Shown: positions 43,519-51,295 of the stretch, in pieces
Layout: every line of letters starts with the position of its first letter
Position numbering within the stretch: the first letter of the stretch is position 1
Origin: Rubrivirga marina
GTDB lineage: Bacteria; Bacteroidota; Rhodothermia; Rhodothermales; Rubricoccaceae
Assembly (NCBI RefSeq): GCF_002283365.1
Contig: NZ_MQWD01000001.1
Span: forward strand, 621,694-685,693
Length of the DNA stretch: 64,000 nucleotides
Reading direction: 5' to 3'
The notes under the pieces: generated by a model
Told to the model about the DNA's origin: nothing
Database searches by the model: none
Seen by the model: only the letters and a program-made list of their open reading frames with translations
Position numbers and translations under genes: made by a program

Positions 43519-44382
43519 CTAGCGGAGGGACTCGACGTAGTCGATGCTGGCCTCGGCGAAGGCCAGGCTCTCGTCGTTCGGCGGGAAGTCGGCCTCGATG
43601 AAGGCGTGCTCCAGGCCGGACGTCTCGCTGGCGGCGAAGATGCGCGGCCAGTCGATGGTGCCCTGGCCGACGACCGTCTGCGTCATCTCGTCGCCGGTCC
43701 CCGTCCCGTCCTTGACGTGCCACATCTGGAAGCGGCCGGGGTAGCGCTCGAACACGTCGACGGGGTCGTAGCCCGCCACCACGGCCCAGAACAGGTCGAG
43801 CTCGAGGGCCACGAGCGCCGGGTCGAGCCGCTCGACGAAGTCGAAGTAGGCGGGCCGGTCGGTCCCGAACGTGTCGAACTCGAAGTCGTGGTTGTGGTAC
43901 GCCATCGTCAGGCCCGCGGCCTGGGCCTGCTCCCCGAACCCGTTGATCTCGTCGGCGAGGGCGAGGTACCCGTCGCGGTCGGGCCGCTGGTCCGGCGGCA
44001 GCCACGGGATCGTGACGTACCGGTGGCCAACCGTCTGCGCCGCCTCCAGGACGCCGTCGATGTCGGCGCGGACGAGGTCGATCCCGACGTGGGCCGACGG
44101 CGACGTGAGGCCGTGCGCGTCGAGCGCGGCGCGGAAGTCGGCCGGCGAGCGGTCGGCGTAGCCCGCCGTCTCCACCTCGCCGTACCCGAAGCGCGTGAGC
44201 ATGTCGAACACCCCGTTGACGTCGCCGGGGAAGATGTCGCGGAGCGTGTACAGCTGGATCCCGATCTCGGCGGGGACGTCGGCGGCGCGGGCGGCGGCGA
44301 GCGCGCGCGAAGCGCCCGGTCCGAGGATGGCGCCCGCGGCGAGCGCGGCGCCCGACTGGCGGAGAAAGTGGCGGCGGTTCAT
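43519..44382 (-). CDS. Exported sugar isomerase/epimerase-like TIM-barrel protein
   Basis: A 287-residue protein with a Tat-type signal (MNRRHFLRQSGAALAAGAI). The barrel contains IGIQLYTLRDIF, MAYHNHDFEFDTF, ALELDLFWAVVAGYDPV, FQMWHVKD and HAFIEADF, a pattern typical of exported sugar phosphate isomerase/epimerase proteins that pair with Gfo/Idh/MocA dehydrogenases. YHNHDFEF and LELDxFW hold the likely metal ligands. It starts after a 102-base spacer from the Gfo/Idh gene, and its stop is one base from the start of the second exported isomerase, so the two are co-translated. Related two-subunit enzymes cleave 3-keto-glycosides; that role is a hypothesis here. Confidence 0.84.
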   Translation of the reverse strand: MNRRHFLRQSGAALAAGAILGPGASRALAAARAADVPAEIGIQLYTLRDIFPGDVNGVFDMLTRFGYGEVETAGYADRSPADFRAALDAHGLTSPSAHVGIDLVRADIDGVLEAAQTVGHRYVTIPWLPPDQRPDRDGYLALADEINGFGEQAQAAGLTMAYHNHDFEFDTFGTDRPAYFDFVERLDPALVALELDLFWAVVAGYDPVDVFERYPGRFQMWHVKDGTGTGDEMTQTVVGQGTIDWPRIFAASETSGLEHAFIEADFPPNDESLAFAEASIDYVESLR

Positions 44383-44395
44383 GGGGGTCGGAGGT

Positions 44396-44480
44396 CAGGG
44401 TTCAGCGGTCAGGGTTCGGAGTTCGCCGAGTTCAACGGTGGGCCGAGAGCCAGCGCAGCCCGCTCTGAACTCCCCCTCCG
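44396..44480. repeat. Short direct and inverted repeats in an operon spacer
   Basis: Contains GGTCAGGGTTC twice (around 44394-44418) and GGAGTTC facing GAACTCC. It is one of three spacers in these minus-strand operons built from reiterated 7- to 11-base units. It carries no gene. Confidence 0.4.
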
Positions 44481-44484
44481 AACT

Positions 44485-45924
44485 CTACGAAGGAAGCTCC
44501 CAGCCGGCGCGGTAGGTCCGGGTGAGGAGGGCATCGCCGGCCGGGTGGTTCGTGATCCGGCCGTCGGGCGTCACGGCGATGGGCTGGCCGGCGTTCATGG
44601 CGGCCACGCCGAGGAGCATGATCTCGTTGAGGTGCGCGGCGTAGGCGAACGGACTCGACGCCTCGGCCTGCCCCTGGATCGCGCGGACCCAGTTCATCTC
44701 GTGGCCGCCGATGCCGCCCTCGACGCGCGGGAGCGAGACCGGCACGTCGGCCGCCTCGGCCGCGAGGTCGACGCCCGGGTCGTTGGCCAGGAAGCGCGGG
44801 TTCGTCCCGTACGTCTCGTGGATCAGCATCCCGCGCTCGCCGACGAAGATGACGCCGCCGTTGGGGTCGAGCGTGAAGCCGTCGGGCGCGATCGTGGGCG
44901 TCGGCGGGAGGAGGCCGCCGTCGTACCACGTCATGGCGAGGCTCTGGCCGGCGTCGGCCGCCCCGGCCTCGGCGCCGAGGCCGGCGAAGTGGTACGTCGT
45001 GACGGTCGCGAGGGGGTACGTCGCGGGGTCCTCACGGTCGCCGCCCCACGGCGTGTGGCGCGTCTCGACGCGGGCCGGGCGCCCGAGGTCGAGCGCCCAC
45101 ACGGGGAAGTCGACGAGGTGGGCGCCCATGTCGCCCAGCGAGCCGACGCCGAAGCCGACCCACCCGCGCCACCCGAACGGGTGGATGCCGGGCCGGTAGG
45201 GCTGGTCCTCGTTGGGGCCGAGGTAGAGGTCCCACGCGAGGCCGTCCGGGACGGGCGCGGGCTCCGTCGCCGGGACGCCCTGCGGCCACCACCCGTTGGG
45301 CCGGTTCGTCCACGACTGGACCTCGCGGATCGGCCCGAGCACGCCGGCGCGGACGACCTCGACCACGCGCCGGCCGTCGTCGCCGGAGTGGCCTTGGTTG
45401 CCCATCTGCGTCACGACGCCGGTGGCGGCTGCCTTCTGGGTCAGCCGGCGGCTCTCGTCGACGGTGTACGTCAGCGGCTTCTGGGCGTAGACGGCCAGCC
45501 CGCGGTCCATCGCCATCAGCGCGGCGATGGCGTGGACGTGGTCCGGCGTGGCGATCACGACGCCGTCGAGACCGTCGGCCGCGGCGAGCATCTCGCGGAA
45601 GTCGGCGTACTGGGTGGCACTTTCGTAGGCGTCGCGGAGCGCCTCGCCCTCCTGGCGGCGCCCCGGGTCGTCGGCATCGAGGCGCCCCTGGACCGATTCC
45701 CACACGCGGCCCATGTCGACGTCGGCGATCGCCGCGATGCGGACGTCGTCCATCATCGCGAGGGGGACGGCGTTCGAGGCGCCCATCCCGCCGGCCCCGA
45801 TCACGCCAACGGCGACGGTGTCGCTCGGCGCGACATAGCCGGCGCCCCCGAGCACGTGGCGCGGGACGACGAACGGCGCCGCGCTCGCGGCGGCCGTGGT
45901 GCGAACGAAAGAGCGACGGTTCAT
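44485..45924 (-). CDS. Tat-exported Gfo/Idh/MocA family oxidoreductase
   Basis: A 479-residue protein with a Tat-like leader (MNRRSFVRTTAAASAAPFVV). The Rossmann fold starts GVIGAGGMG, the conserved proline segment is YAQKPLTYTVDESRRLT, and GSLGDMGAHLVD carries the catalytic-type region. This matches the large exported Gfo/Idh/MocA group with a bound cofactor that is frequent in Bacteroidota and Planctomycetes. It is located between the GMC dehydrogenase and the two exported isomerases in one minus-strand operon, so all four are expected to act in the periplasm on the same sugar or glycoside. Start ATG 45924. Confidence 0.88.
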   Translation of the reverse strand: MNRRSFVRTTAAASAAPFVVPRHVLGGAGYVAPSDTVAVGVIGAGGMGASNAVPLAMMDDVRIAAIADVDMGRVWESVQGRLDADDPGRRQEGEALRDAYESATQYADFREMLAAADGLDGVVIATPDHVHAIAALMAMDRGLAVYAQKPLTYTVDESRRLTQKAAATGVVTQMGNQGHSGDDGRRVVEVVRAGVLGPIREVQSWTNRPNGWWPQGVPATEPAPVPDGLAWDLYLGPNEDQPYRPGIHPFGWRGWVGFGVGSLGDMGAHLVDFPVWALDLGRPARVETRHTPWGGDREDPATYPLATVTTYHFAGLGAEAGAADAGQSLAMTWYDGGLLPPTPTIAPDGFTLDPNGGVIFVGERGMLIHETYGTNPRFLANDPGVDLAAEAADVPVSLPRVEGGIGGHEMNWVRAIQGQAEASSPFAYAAHLNEIMLLGVAAMNAGQPIAVTPDGRITNHPAGDALLTRTYRAGWELPS

Positions 45925-45950
45925 GAGGGATGAGTGATGCGTGATGAGTC

Positions 45951-45979
45951 GGGGTGAAGGGCCTTTCACTCTTCACCCC
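45951..45979 (-). terminator. Hairpin downstream of the GMC gene
   Basis: GGGGTGAAG (45951-45959) pairs perfectly with CTTCACCCC (45971-45979) over an 11-base loop, 8 bases after the GMC gene end. It is part of a spacer with reiterated GTGATG-type units and could be an attenuator or RNA-stability hairpin inside the operon rather than a full terminator. Confidence 0.4.
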
Positions 45980-45986
45980 TCACCCA

Positions 45987-47756
45987 TTACACCCTGAGGT
46001 CGCCGTTGTTAACCGCGTTCACGGCGTGGTCGACGGCGCGGGCCGTGAAGGCCATGTAGGTCAGCGACGGGTTCTGGCAGCCGGCCGACGTCATGAAGGC
46101 GCCGTCGGTGACGTAGAGGTTCGGGATCTCGTGGACACGGTTCCACTCGTCGACGCAGCCCTCCTCAGGCGTCGCCGCCATGCGGGCCGTGCCCATCTCG
46201 TGGATCCCCTCGCCGAGCCGGTACGGGGCCTCCCACGTGCTCACGTTGACCGCGCCGGCGGCCTCGAGCATCTCGGCCCCGTCGTTCTGCATCGCGACCC
46301 GCATCCGCCGTTCGTTGTCGCGGATGGAGCCGACGATTCGGGGGATCGGGACGCCCCATTGATCGACCTGGTCGGTCAGCTCGACGCGGTTGTCGTCGTA
46401 GGCGAGGGTCTCGCCGAAGGGGAACATCGAGAAGCTCCACTGGCCGGGCTCCCGGAGGCTCTGCTTGAGGGCGACGCCCACGCCGCCCATGCCCGCGCCG
46501 CGGCCCCAGCCCCCGCGGCTCGATCCGCCCTGGTAGCCGTAGCCCCGGATGAAGTCGCGGTTCGAGGACGGGTCCCAGGGGAGGTTCTGGAAGCGCGGGA
46601 TGTAGATCCCGTTCGGCCGGTTGCCGAACGTGTACCGGTCCTCGAAGCCCGGGATCTCGCCGTTGGCGCCCACCATGAAGTGGTGGTCCATGATCCCCTT
46701 GCCGAGGAGGCCCGACTGGTTGCCGAGGCCGTCGGGGAAGCGCGGCGTCTTCGTGTTCATCAGGATCATCGCGCTCCCGATGGCGCTCGCGTTGAGGAAC
46801 ACGAGCCTCGCGTTGAACACCATCTCCTCCTTCGTATTCCGGTCGACGACGCGGACGCCCGTCACGCGGTCGGCCTCCTCGTCGTAGACGAGCGAGTGGA
46901 CGATGGAGTCGGGCCGGATCGTGAGGTTGCCCGTCGCCTGGGCGGCCGGGAGCGTCGACGAGAGCGAGCAGAAGTAGGCGCCGGCCGTGCACCCGCGGTC
47001 GCACGGGCCGCAGTAGTGGCACCCGGCCCGTCCGTTGTGCGCCTGCGTCAGGATCGCCACGCGCCCGACCGTCATGGGCCGCCCGTTGTACGTGTCCGCG
47101 ATCGACTGGCGAACGTGCTGCTCGACGGCCGTCAGCGGCATCGCCGGGAGGAACTCCGAGTCGGGCAGGTTACGGATCCCGAGGGCCTCGCCCGAGATGC
47201 CCACGAACCGCTCGACGTGCGAGTACCACGGCTCGATGTCGGCGTACCCGATGGGCCACCGCGTGCCCCGCCCGTCGCGCTCGTTGGCGGTGAAGTCCAT
47301 GTCCGAGAGCCGGTACGTCTGGCGGCCCCACATGATGGAGCGCCCGCCGAGGTGGTAGCCCCGCACCCACAGGAACTCGTCGGCCGCGTCGTCCTCGCCG
47401 GTCTCGTAGGGGTGGTCGACATCGTCGACGTACCAGTGGGCCGTGTTCTCGTTGAACGGGCCGGCCTTCGACTGGCGGAACTGGCGCTCCTCGACCGCGC
47501 GACGGTCGCCGCGCCCACGGAACGGCGTCTCCCACGGCGCGCGGTGCTCGGTGACGTAGTCGGCCCCGTGCTCGACGTTTCGGCCGCGCTCGAGGACGAG
47601 CGTCCTGAGGCCCTTCTCAGTGAGCTCCTTGGCGGCCCACCCGCCCGACATCCCCGACCCGATCACGATGGCGTCGTAGGGCTCGGAGCTGGCCTGGACG
47701 TGGACCGTCCGGAGCTTCTCGATGGTCGTGGCCCCGTGGCCGCTGTGGTTCTGCAT
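45987..47756 (-). CDS. GMC-family FAD-dependent dehydrogenase with four-cysteine cluster motif
   Basis: A 589-residue flavoprotein with the FAD motif VIGSGMSGGW (31-40), HLGGRSIMWGR (135-145), and a C-terminal GIHEMGTARM plus SAGCQNPSLTYMA region holding the His and Asn of GMC active sites. CHYCGPCDRGC provides Cys246, 249, 252 and 256, consistent with an iron-sulfur cluster as in FAD-dependent gluconate/glucose dehydrogenase catalytic subunits. The gene after which it is transcribed encodes a gluconate-dehydrogenase subunit-3-like partner with a Tat-type leader, which would carry this leaderless subunit across the membrane. Glucoside 3-dehydrogenases share this two-subunit design, making sugar C3 oxidation a good hypothesis. 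Start ATG 47756. Confidence 0.88.
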   Translation of the reverse strand: MQNHSGHGATTIEKLRTVHVQASSEPYDAIVIGSGMSGGWAAKELTEKGLRTLVLERGRNVEHGADYVTEHRAPWETPFRGRGDRRAVEERQFRQSKAGPFNENTAHWYVDDVDHPYETGEDDAADEFLWVRGYHLGGRSIMWGRQTYRLSDMDFTANERDGRGTRWPIGYADIEPWYSHVERFVGISGEALGIRNLPDSEFLPAMPLTAVEQHVRQSIADTYNGRPMTVGRVAILTQAHNGRAGCHYCGPCDRGCTAGAYFCSLSSTLPAAQATGNLTIRPDSIVHSLVYDEEADRVTGVRVVDRNTKEEMVFNARLVFLNASAIGSAMILMNTKTPRFPDGLGNQSGLLGKGIMDHHFMVGANGEIPGFEDRYTFGNRPNGIYIPRFQNLPWDPSSNRDFIRGYGYQGGSSRGGWGRGAGMGGVGVALKQSLREPGQWSFSMFPFGETLAYDDNRVELTDQVDQWGVPIPRIVGSIRDNERRMRVAMQNDGAEMLEAAGAVNVSTWEAPYRLGEGIHEMGTARMAATPEEGCVDEWNRVHEIPNLYVTDGAFMTSAGCQNPSLTYMAFTARAVDHAVNAVNNGDLRV

Positions 47757-47842
47757 TCGTTCGGACGTGGAAACGTTGAGGGGTGGGTAGGCGCGTCGGA
47801 CGTTCCACTCAGAACGCCGCACGGCCTTAGGCCCAGGCACGC

Positions 47843-48610
47843 TTAGGCCCAGGCGCGGCCGACCTCGGAGAGCGGGACGTCGGGGTCGTAGCGACCGGGA
47901 GCGGCGAGCCACTGGAGCTCCTGCGTGGCCCCGGGCTCGGAGGTGTAGTAGCCGGCGAGCGTGAGTTCCTTGAGCTGGCGGTAGGCTGGCGGCGGGGTGG
48001 CGGCACCCGTCGAAACCGTCCCCTCGCCCGTGACGATCTCCTGCGAGCTGCCCGTCGTGTCGTCCATGGCCTCGCCGAGGTCGCCCTGCATGCCGGCCAC
48101 CTCGTTCTCCTGCTCCTCCTGGATGGCCGCGGTGCCCTCCGTCGCCACGCCGGCCACGTCCTCGTCGAGCTCCTCCGCCTCGGCGGCCGGCTCGGACGGG
48201 CGGAACGCCTCGGCGTCGAGCGCGGCGACGAACGCCGCGCGGGCCTCGTCGTCGAGGCCCGTGAACGAGCCGCCCTCGGCCTGGGCGTCGAGCCCGTCGA
48301 GCCACGCGAGGAACTGGTCGCGCTCCTCGGGGGCGTACCACTCCGTTAGCATCTTGTCGATGAACTGGGGCACGCCGACGTCCGAGGCCCCGGGCGTGTC
48401 GGTGGCCGGGAGGATCTGGTCGACGAGGGCCGCCAGCGTCTGCTGCTGGCCCTCGGCGAGGGTCTGGTACTGGTAGCTGGCGAGCTCGCCGCCGGACGGC
48501 GTGCGGCACCCGGCGAGGAGGCCGGACGCCAGCGGGGCCGAGACGACGCCGCCGAGCACGTACGAGAGCCGGCGGAGCGCCGAGCGGCGGTCGATGGGGG
48601 AGTCGAACAT
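47843..48610 (-). CDS. Gluconate 2-dehydrogenase subunit 3-like Tat lipoprotein with acidic insertion
   Basis: A 255-residue protein. The leader (DRRSALRRLSYVLGG, then LLAGC with Cys35) is Tat-like with a lipobox. The Gluconate_2-dh3 fold is visible in LAALVDQILPATDTPGASDVGV and the C-terminal LKELTLAGYYTSEPGATQELQW. Between them, about residues 142-200 form a strongly acidic, Glu/Asp/Ala-rich low-complexity stretch that is not part of the usual domain. It is the small partner of the GMC dehydrogenase encoded 86 bases downstream. The signal would export the folded flavoprotein as a complex. The function of the acidic insertion is unknown. Confidence 0.83.
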   Translation of the reverse strand: MFDSPIDRRSALRRLSYVLGGVVSAPLASGLLAGCRTPSGGELASYQYQTLAEGQQQTLAALVDQILPATDTPGASDVGVPQFIDKMLTEWYAPEERDQFLAWLDGLDAQAEGGSFTGLDDEARAAFVAALDAEAFRPSEPAAEAEELDEDVAGVATEGTAAIQEEQENEVAGMQGDLGEAMDDTTGSSQEIVTGEGTVSTGAATPPPAYRQLKELTLAGYYTSEPGATQELQWLAAPGRYDPDVPLSEVGRAWA

Positions 48611-48657
48611 GGAATCGAGAGCGGAGAGCGGGGGGCGAGCGAGACGCCGAGGCGGGG

Positions 48658-49959
48658 CTACCCGACGGCGGGGACGCCCGCCTCGGGGGCCGGCGTGAGG
48701 CTCGCGTCGGGGTGGTCGGCCGCCGGGGTCGCCGAGACCTCCGAGCGGTCGACGCGGTCGTTGAACAGGAGGATGAACAGGACGAGCACGACCGCGGCGA
48801 AGGCGGCCGGGATCCACCAGAACTGGGTCCACTCGGCCAGCGGGAGCACGTCGCGCCCGCCGAGGAAGCCGTTGTAGACCTGGCCCGCGACCTGCGCCCC
48901 GATCAGCATCCCGACGCCGTAGGTGACCAGCACCAGCAGGCCCTGGGCCTGCCCGCGCACGGCCGGCGTGCTCTTCTTCTCGACGTAGATCTGGCCCGTC
49001 ACGAAGAAGAAGTCGTAGCAGATGCCGTGGAGCGCGACGCCGCCGATGATCATCCACGTCACGGCCTCGGGCGCCGCCAGCGCGAAGAGGGCGTAGCGGA
49101 GGACCCACGCGACCATCCCGGCCGCGAGCATCCACTTCACGCCCCACCGCACGAACAGGAGCGGCATCACGAGCATAAAGAGGACCTCCGAGACCTGCCC
49201 CAGCGACTGCGTCGCGGCGATGTTCTCGAAGCCCGTCGCCCCCAGGAAGAGCTGGGTGAAGTTGTAGTAGGCCGCCAGCGGGATGCAGATGAGGAAGCTG
49301 GCCGCGAGGAACACGTAGAACGGCCGGCTCCCGAGCTGGCGGAACGCGTCGACGCCGGCGATGCTGGCCGCCGAGACGGGCTGGCCCTTCGCCACCGGCG
49401 GCGTGTTCGGGAGCGTGAAGGCGAACAGGCCCAGGATGATGGACCCGATGCCCGTGAGGTAGAGCGGCCACGCCGTCGCCTCGGCCGACTCGACGCCGAG
49501 CACCGGGCTCAGGATGAACGAGATGGCGAGCCCGGCCACGATCCACCCGATCGTCCCGAACACGCGGATCACGGGGAACTCCTTTTCCTGGTCGTCCAGC
49601 TGCTCGAACGCGATCGTGTTCGAGAGGCCCAGCGTGGGCATGTAGCAGAGGTTGTAGGCCAGGAGCGCCAGGATGAAGACCGTCGGGTTGCCGATCGTCG
49701 ACGGCGCGGCCAGCATGAACACGCCGCCGAGCAGGTGGAGCACGCCGAACACCTTCTGGGCAGCGAAGTAGCGGTCGGCCACGAGCCCGAGGAAGAACGG
49801 GGCCACGATCGCCGCGATCGGGTTCACGGTGTAGGGCCAGTGCGTCAGGTCGCCGAGCCCCTCGGCCGCCATGTAGACGGCGACCGTGGTGTACCAGGCG
49901 CCCCAGACGAAGAACTCCAGGAACATCATCGTGCTCAGCCGAGCCTTGATCCCGTTCAT
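48658..49959 (-). CDS. MFS transporter, nucleoside/sugar:H+ symporter (NupG/XapB-like)
   Basis: A 433-residue protein with 12 predicted membrane helices. MFLEFFVWGAWYTTVAVYM near the N-terminus, VIRVFGTIGWIVAG and DFFFVTGQIYVEKK are typical of the nucleoside:H+ symporter branch of MFS, whose members in this phylum are commonly associated with sugar and glycoside loci. It starts 12 bases after the DUF1080 stop and precedes the dehydrogenase subunits, so it likely imports the product of the periplasmic reactions. Start ATG 49959. The C-terminal tail is polar and not conserved. Confidence 0.85.
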   Translation of the reverse strand: MNGIKARLSTMMFLEFFVWGAWYTTVAVYMAAEGLGDLTHWPYTVNPIAAIVAPFFLGLVADRYFAAQKVFGVLHLLGGVFMLAAPSTIGNPTVFILALLAYNLCYMPTLGLSNTIAFEQLDDQEKEFPVIRVFGTIGWIVAGLAISFILSPVLGVESAEATAWPLYLTGIGSIILGLFAFTLPNTPPVAKGQPVSAASIAGVDAFRQLGSRPFYVFLAASFLICIPLAAYYNFTQLFLGATGFENIAATQSLGQVSEVLFMLVMPLLFVRWGVKWMLAAGMVAWVLRYALFALAAPEAVTWMIIGGVALHGICYDFFFVTGQIYVEKKSTPAVRGQAQGLLVLVTYGVGMLIGAQVAGQVYNGFLGGRDVLPLAEWTQFWWIPAAFAAVVLVLFILLFNDRVDRSEVSATPAADHPDASLTPAPEAGVPAVG

Positions 49960-49971
49960 ATCGGTGGTGGG

Positions 49972-50676
49972 CTAGAGAGTGCGGATGCGGACCGAGCGGA
50001 CCTCGAGGCGGTCGCCATGGTCTTGGATGCCGACGATGCCGGACCGGCGCGTGCCGTAGGCCGGGAAGGTCCCGTCGTCGCGGAACTTGCTAACGGCGAG
50101 GCGGGCGTCCCACTCGGCCGAGCCCTGCTCGGCCTCGACGATCTGCTCACCGTTGAGCCAGTGCTCGAGGTCGGCGCCGTCGGCCACGATGCGGGACGTG
50201 TTCCAATCGCCGGGGCGGCTGGCGCCCTCCGTCGGCGTGTAGAGGTCGTAGAGCGCGCCGTTGCGGTGGCTCGGGTACTGCCCGTCGGGGTGGCAGTCGT
50301 CGAGGACCTGCATCTCAAGCGCCGTCCGGTAGATCGGCGCGAGGTCGGCGGACTCCTCGCCGCGGTAGAAGATGCCGGAGTTGCCGCACTCGGCGATCCG
50401 CCACTCGACCTCGAGCTCGAAGTCGCCGTAGGTGCCGGGGGCCACGAGGTCGCCGCCGTCGTCGGTGCCGGGCGTGAGGGTGAGGACGCCGCCCTCGACC
50501 GACCACGCTGCCGGGACGTCGGCGCGGGCGTAGCCGTGCCAGCCGTCGAGCGAGGTCCCGTCGAAGAGCTCGACCCAGTCGTCTTGGCTTGGCGGCGCGC
50601 CGTCAGCGCTTCCGACGCCGCCGGCGCAGCCGGCGAGGGTGACGAGCGCGGCCAGGGCGAGGAGCGCGCGGGGCAT
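49972..50676 (-). CDS. DUF1080 (3-keto-disaccharide hydrolase domain) lipoprotein
   Basis: A 234-residue lipoprotein: signal MPRALLALAALVTLAGC with a lipobox at Cys17, then a concanavalin-like beta-sandwich with WVELFDGTSLDGWHGY, GNSGIFYRG, YRTALEMQVLDD and LEHWLNGEQIVEAE, all standard for the DUF1080/PF06439 family. This domain is described as a 3-keto-disaccharide (3-keto-glycoside) hydrolase domain, and such proteins are often encoded with Gfo/Idh/MocA and isomerase-like genes, as here. It is the first gene of the eight-gene minus-strand operon that ends at 42330. The ATG at 50676 was chosen because it starts the signal peptide. Confidence 0.87.
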   Translation of the reverse strand: MPRALLALAALVTLAGCAGGVGSADGAPPSQDDWVELFDGTSLDGWHGYARADVPAAWSVEGGVLTLTPGTDDGGDLVAPGTYGDFELEVEWRIAECGNSGIFYRGEESADLAPIYRTALEMQVLDDCHPDGQYPSHRNGALYDLYTPTEGASRPGDWNTSRIVADGADLEHWLNGEQIVEAEQGSAEWDARLAVSKFRDDGTFPAYGTRRSGIVGIQDHGDRLEVRSVRIRTL

Positions 50677-50699
50677 GGTCAAGAGGCCGTGAAGGGACC

Positions 50700-50707
50700 T
50701 CAATGTA
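50700..50707 (-). promoter_or_regulatory. Candidate -7 element of the DUF1080 operon
   Basis: On the minus strand this reads TACATTGA, very like the uxaB box TATCTTGA, 23 bases before the ATG at 50676. The GGAAGCCCTTTC element lies 20 bases further upstream. Confidence 0.4.
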
Positions 50708-50727
50708 GGCCCAACACCCCCGCGCGT

Positions 50728-50739
50728 GGAAGCCCTTTC
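50728..50739. promoter_or_regulatory. GGAAGCCCTTTC operator-like site before the DUF1080 operon
   Basis: One base from GGAAGCGCTTTC at 11689. It is 51 bases upstream of the first start codon of the operon, near the -33 region. Confidence 0.4.
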
Positions 50740-50834
50740 ATCAACCGCCCTGACGGATTCCGCCTGGGGGCCGCGCCGGCCGAGGCGGGGGCGGCCGAGG
50801 CAAGGGTGGCCTGCCCAGGGGACCGGCCGGGCCA

Positions 50835-51266
50835 CTAGGTGCTCCGCGACGTGATCTCGATGCGGACGGCCCCGTTCCCGAGTTCCCCCCGCCCGCTGAA
50901 CGACCCCTCGATGGTGCCGGGGTCGCGGTTGACGAGCCGGCCCGAGAGCTGGCCCTCGAACGGGGCCTCCGAAAAACGGAGCGTGAGCCGCACGTTGAGG
51001 TCCTCGGTGAACGAGCCGTCGACCACGAGGAACTCGAACGTCCCCTGCGCCAGGTCCTCGATCTCGCCGTCGCCCGTGATGGCGACGCCGGTGTCGCGCA
51101 GCCGGAACGTGATGGGGTAGCGCGTCGCGCCCTGGGTCGTCGCGTCGTAGACGACGCCCTCCCAGGTGCCCGTCAGGCCGACCGCCTCGGAGCCGCCGCC
51201 GAGGAAGCCGCAGCCGGAGACGGCCACCAGCGCGGCGAGGACGAGGGAGGACGAGAGGCGACGCAT
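50835..51266 (-). CDS. Small hypothetical lipoprotein
   Basis: A 143-residue protein with a clean lipoprotein signal (MRRLSSSLVLAALVAVSGC, lipobox Cys19). The mature part is beta-rich, with GTWEGVVYDATTQGATRYPI, LRLRFSEAPFEG-like strands and GTIEGSFSGRGELG, resembling small lipocalin-like or beta-barrel-like accessory lipoproteins. No established family is recognised. It stands between the haloperoxidase-like gene and the DUF1080 operon on the same strand, 29 and 158 bases away. Confidence 0.7.
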   Translation of the reverse strand: MRRLSSSLVLAALVAVSGCGFLGGGSEAVGLTGTWEGVVYDATTQGATRYPITFRLRDTGVAITGDGEIEDLAQGTFEFLVVDGSFTEDLNVRLTLRFSEAPFEGQLSGRLVNRDPGTIEGSFSGRGELGNGAVRIEITSRST

Positions 51267-51295
51267 GGGGGGCGGGGCGGGGGACGCCCGCGAAG

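Noticed and set aside
40341-45985. Possible CRISPR-like array in the repetitive spacers
   Set aside because: The units are only 7 to 11 bases, degenerate, without unique spacers, and no cas gene is present.
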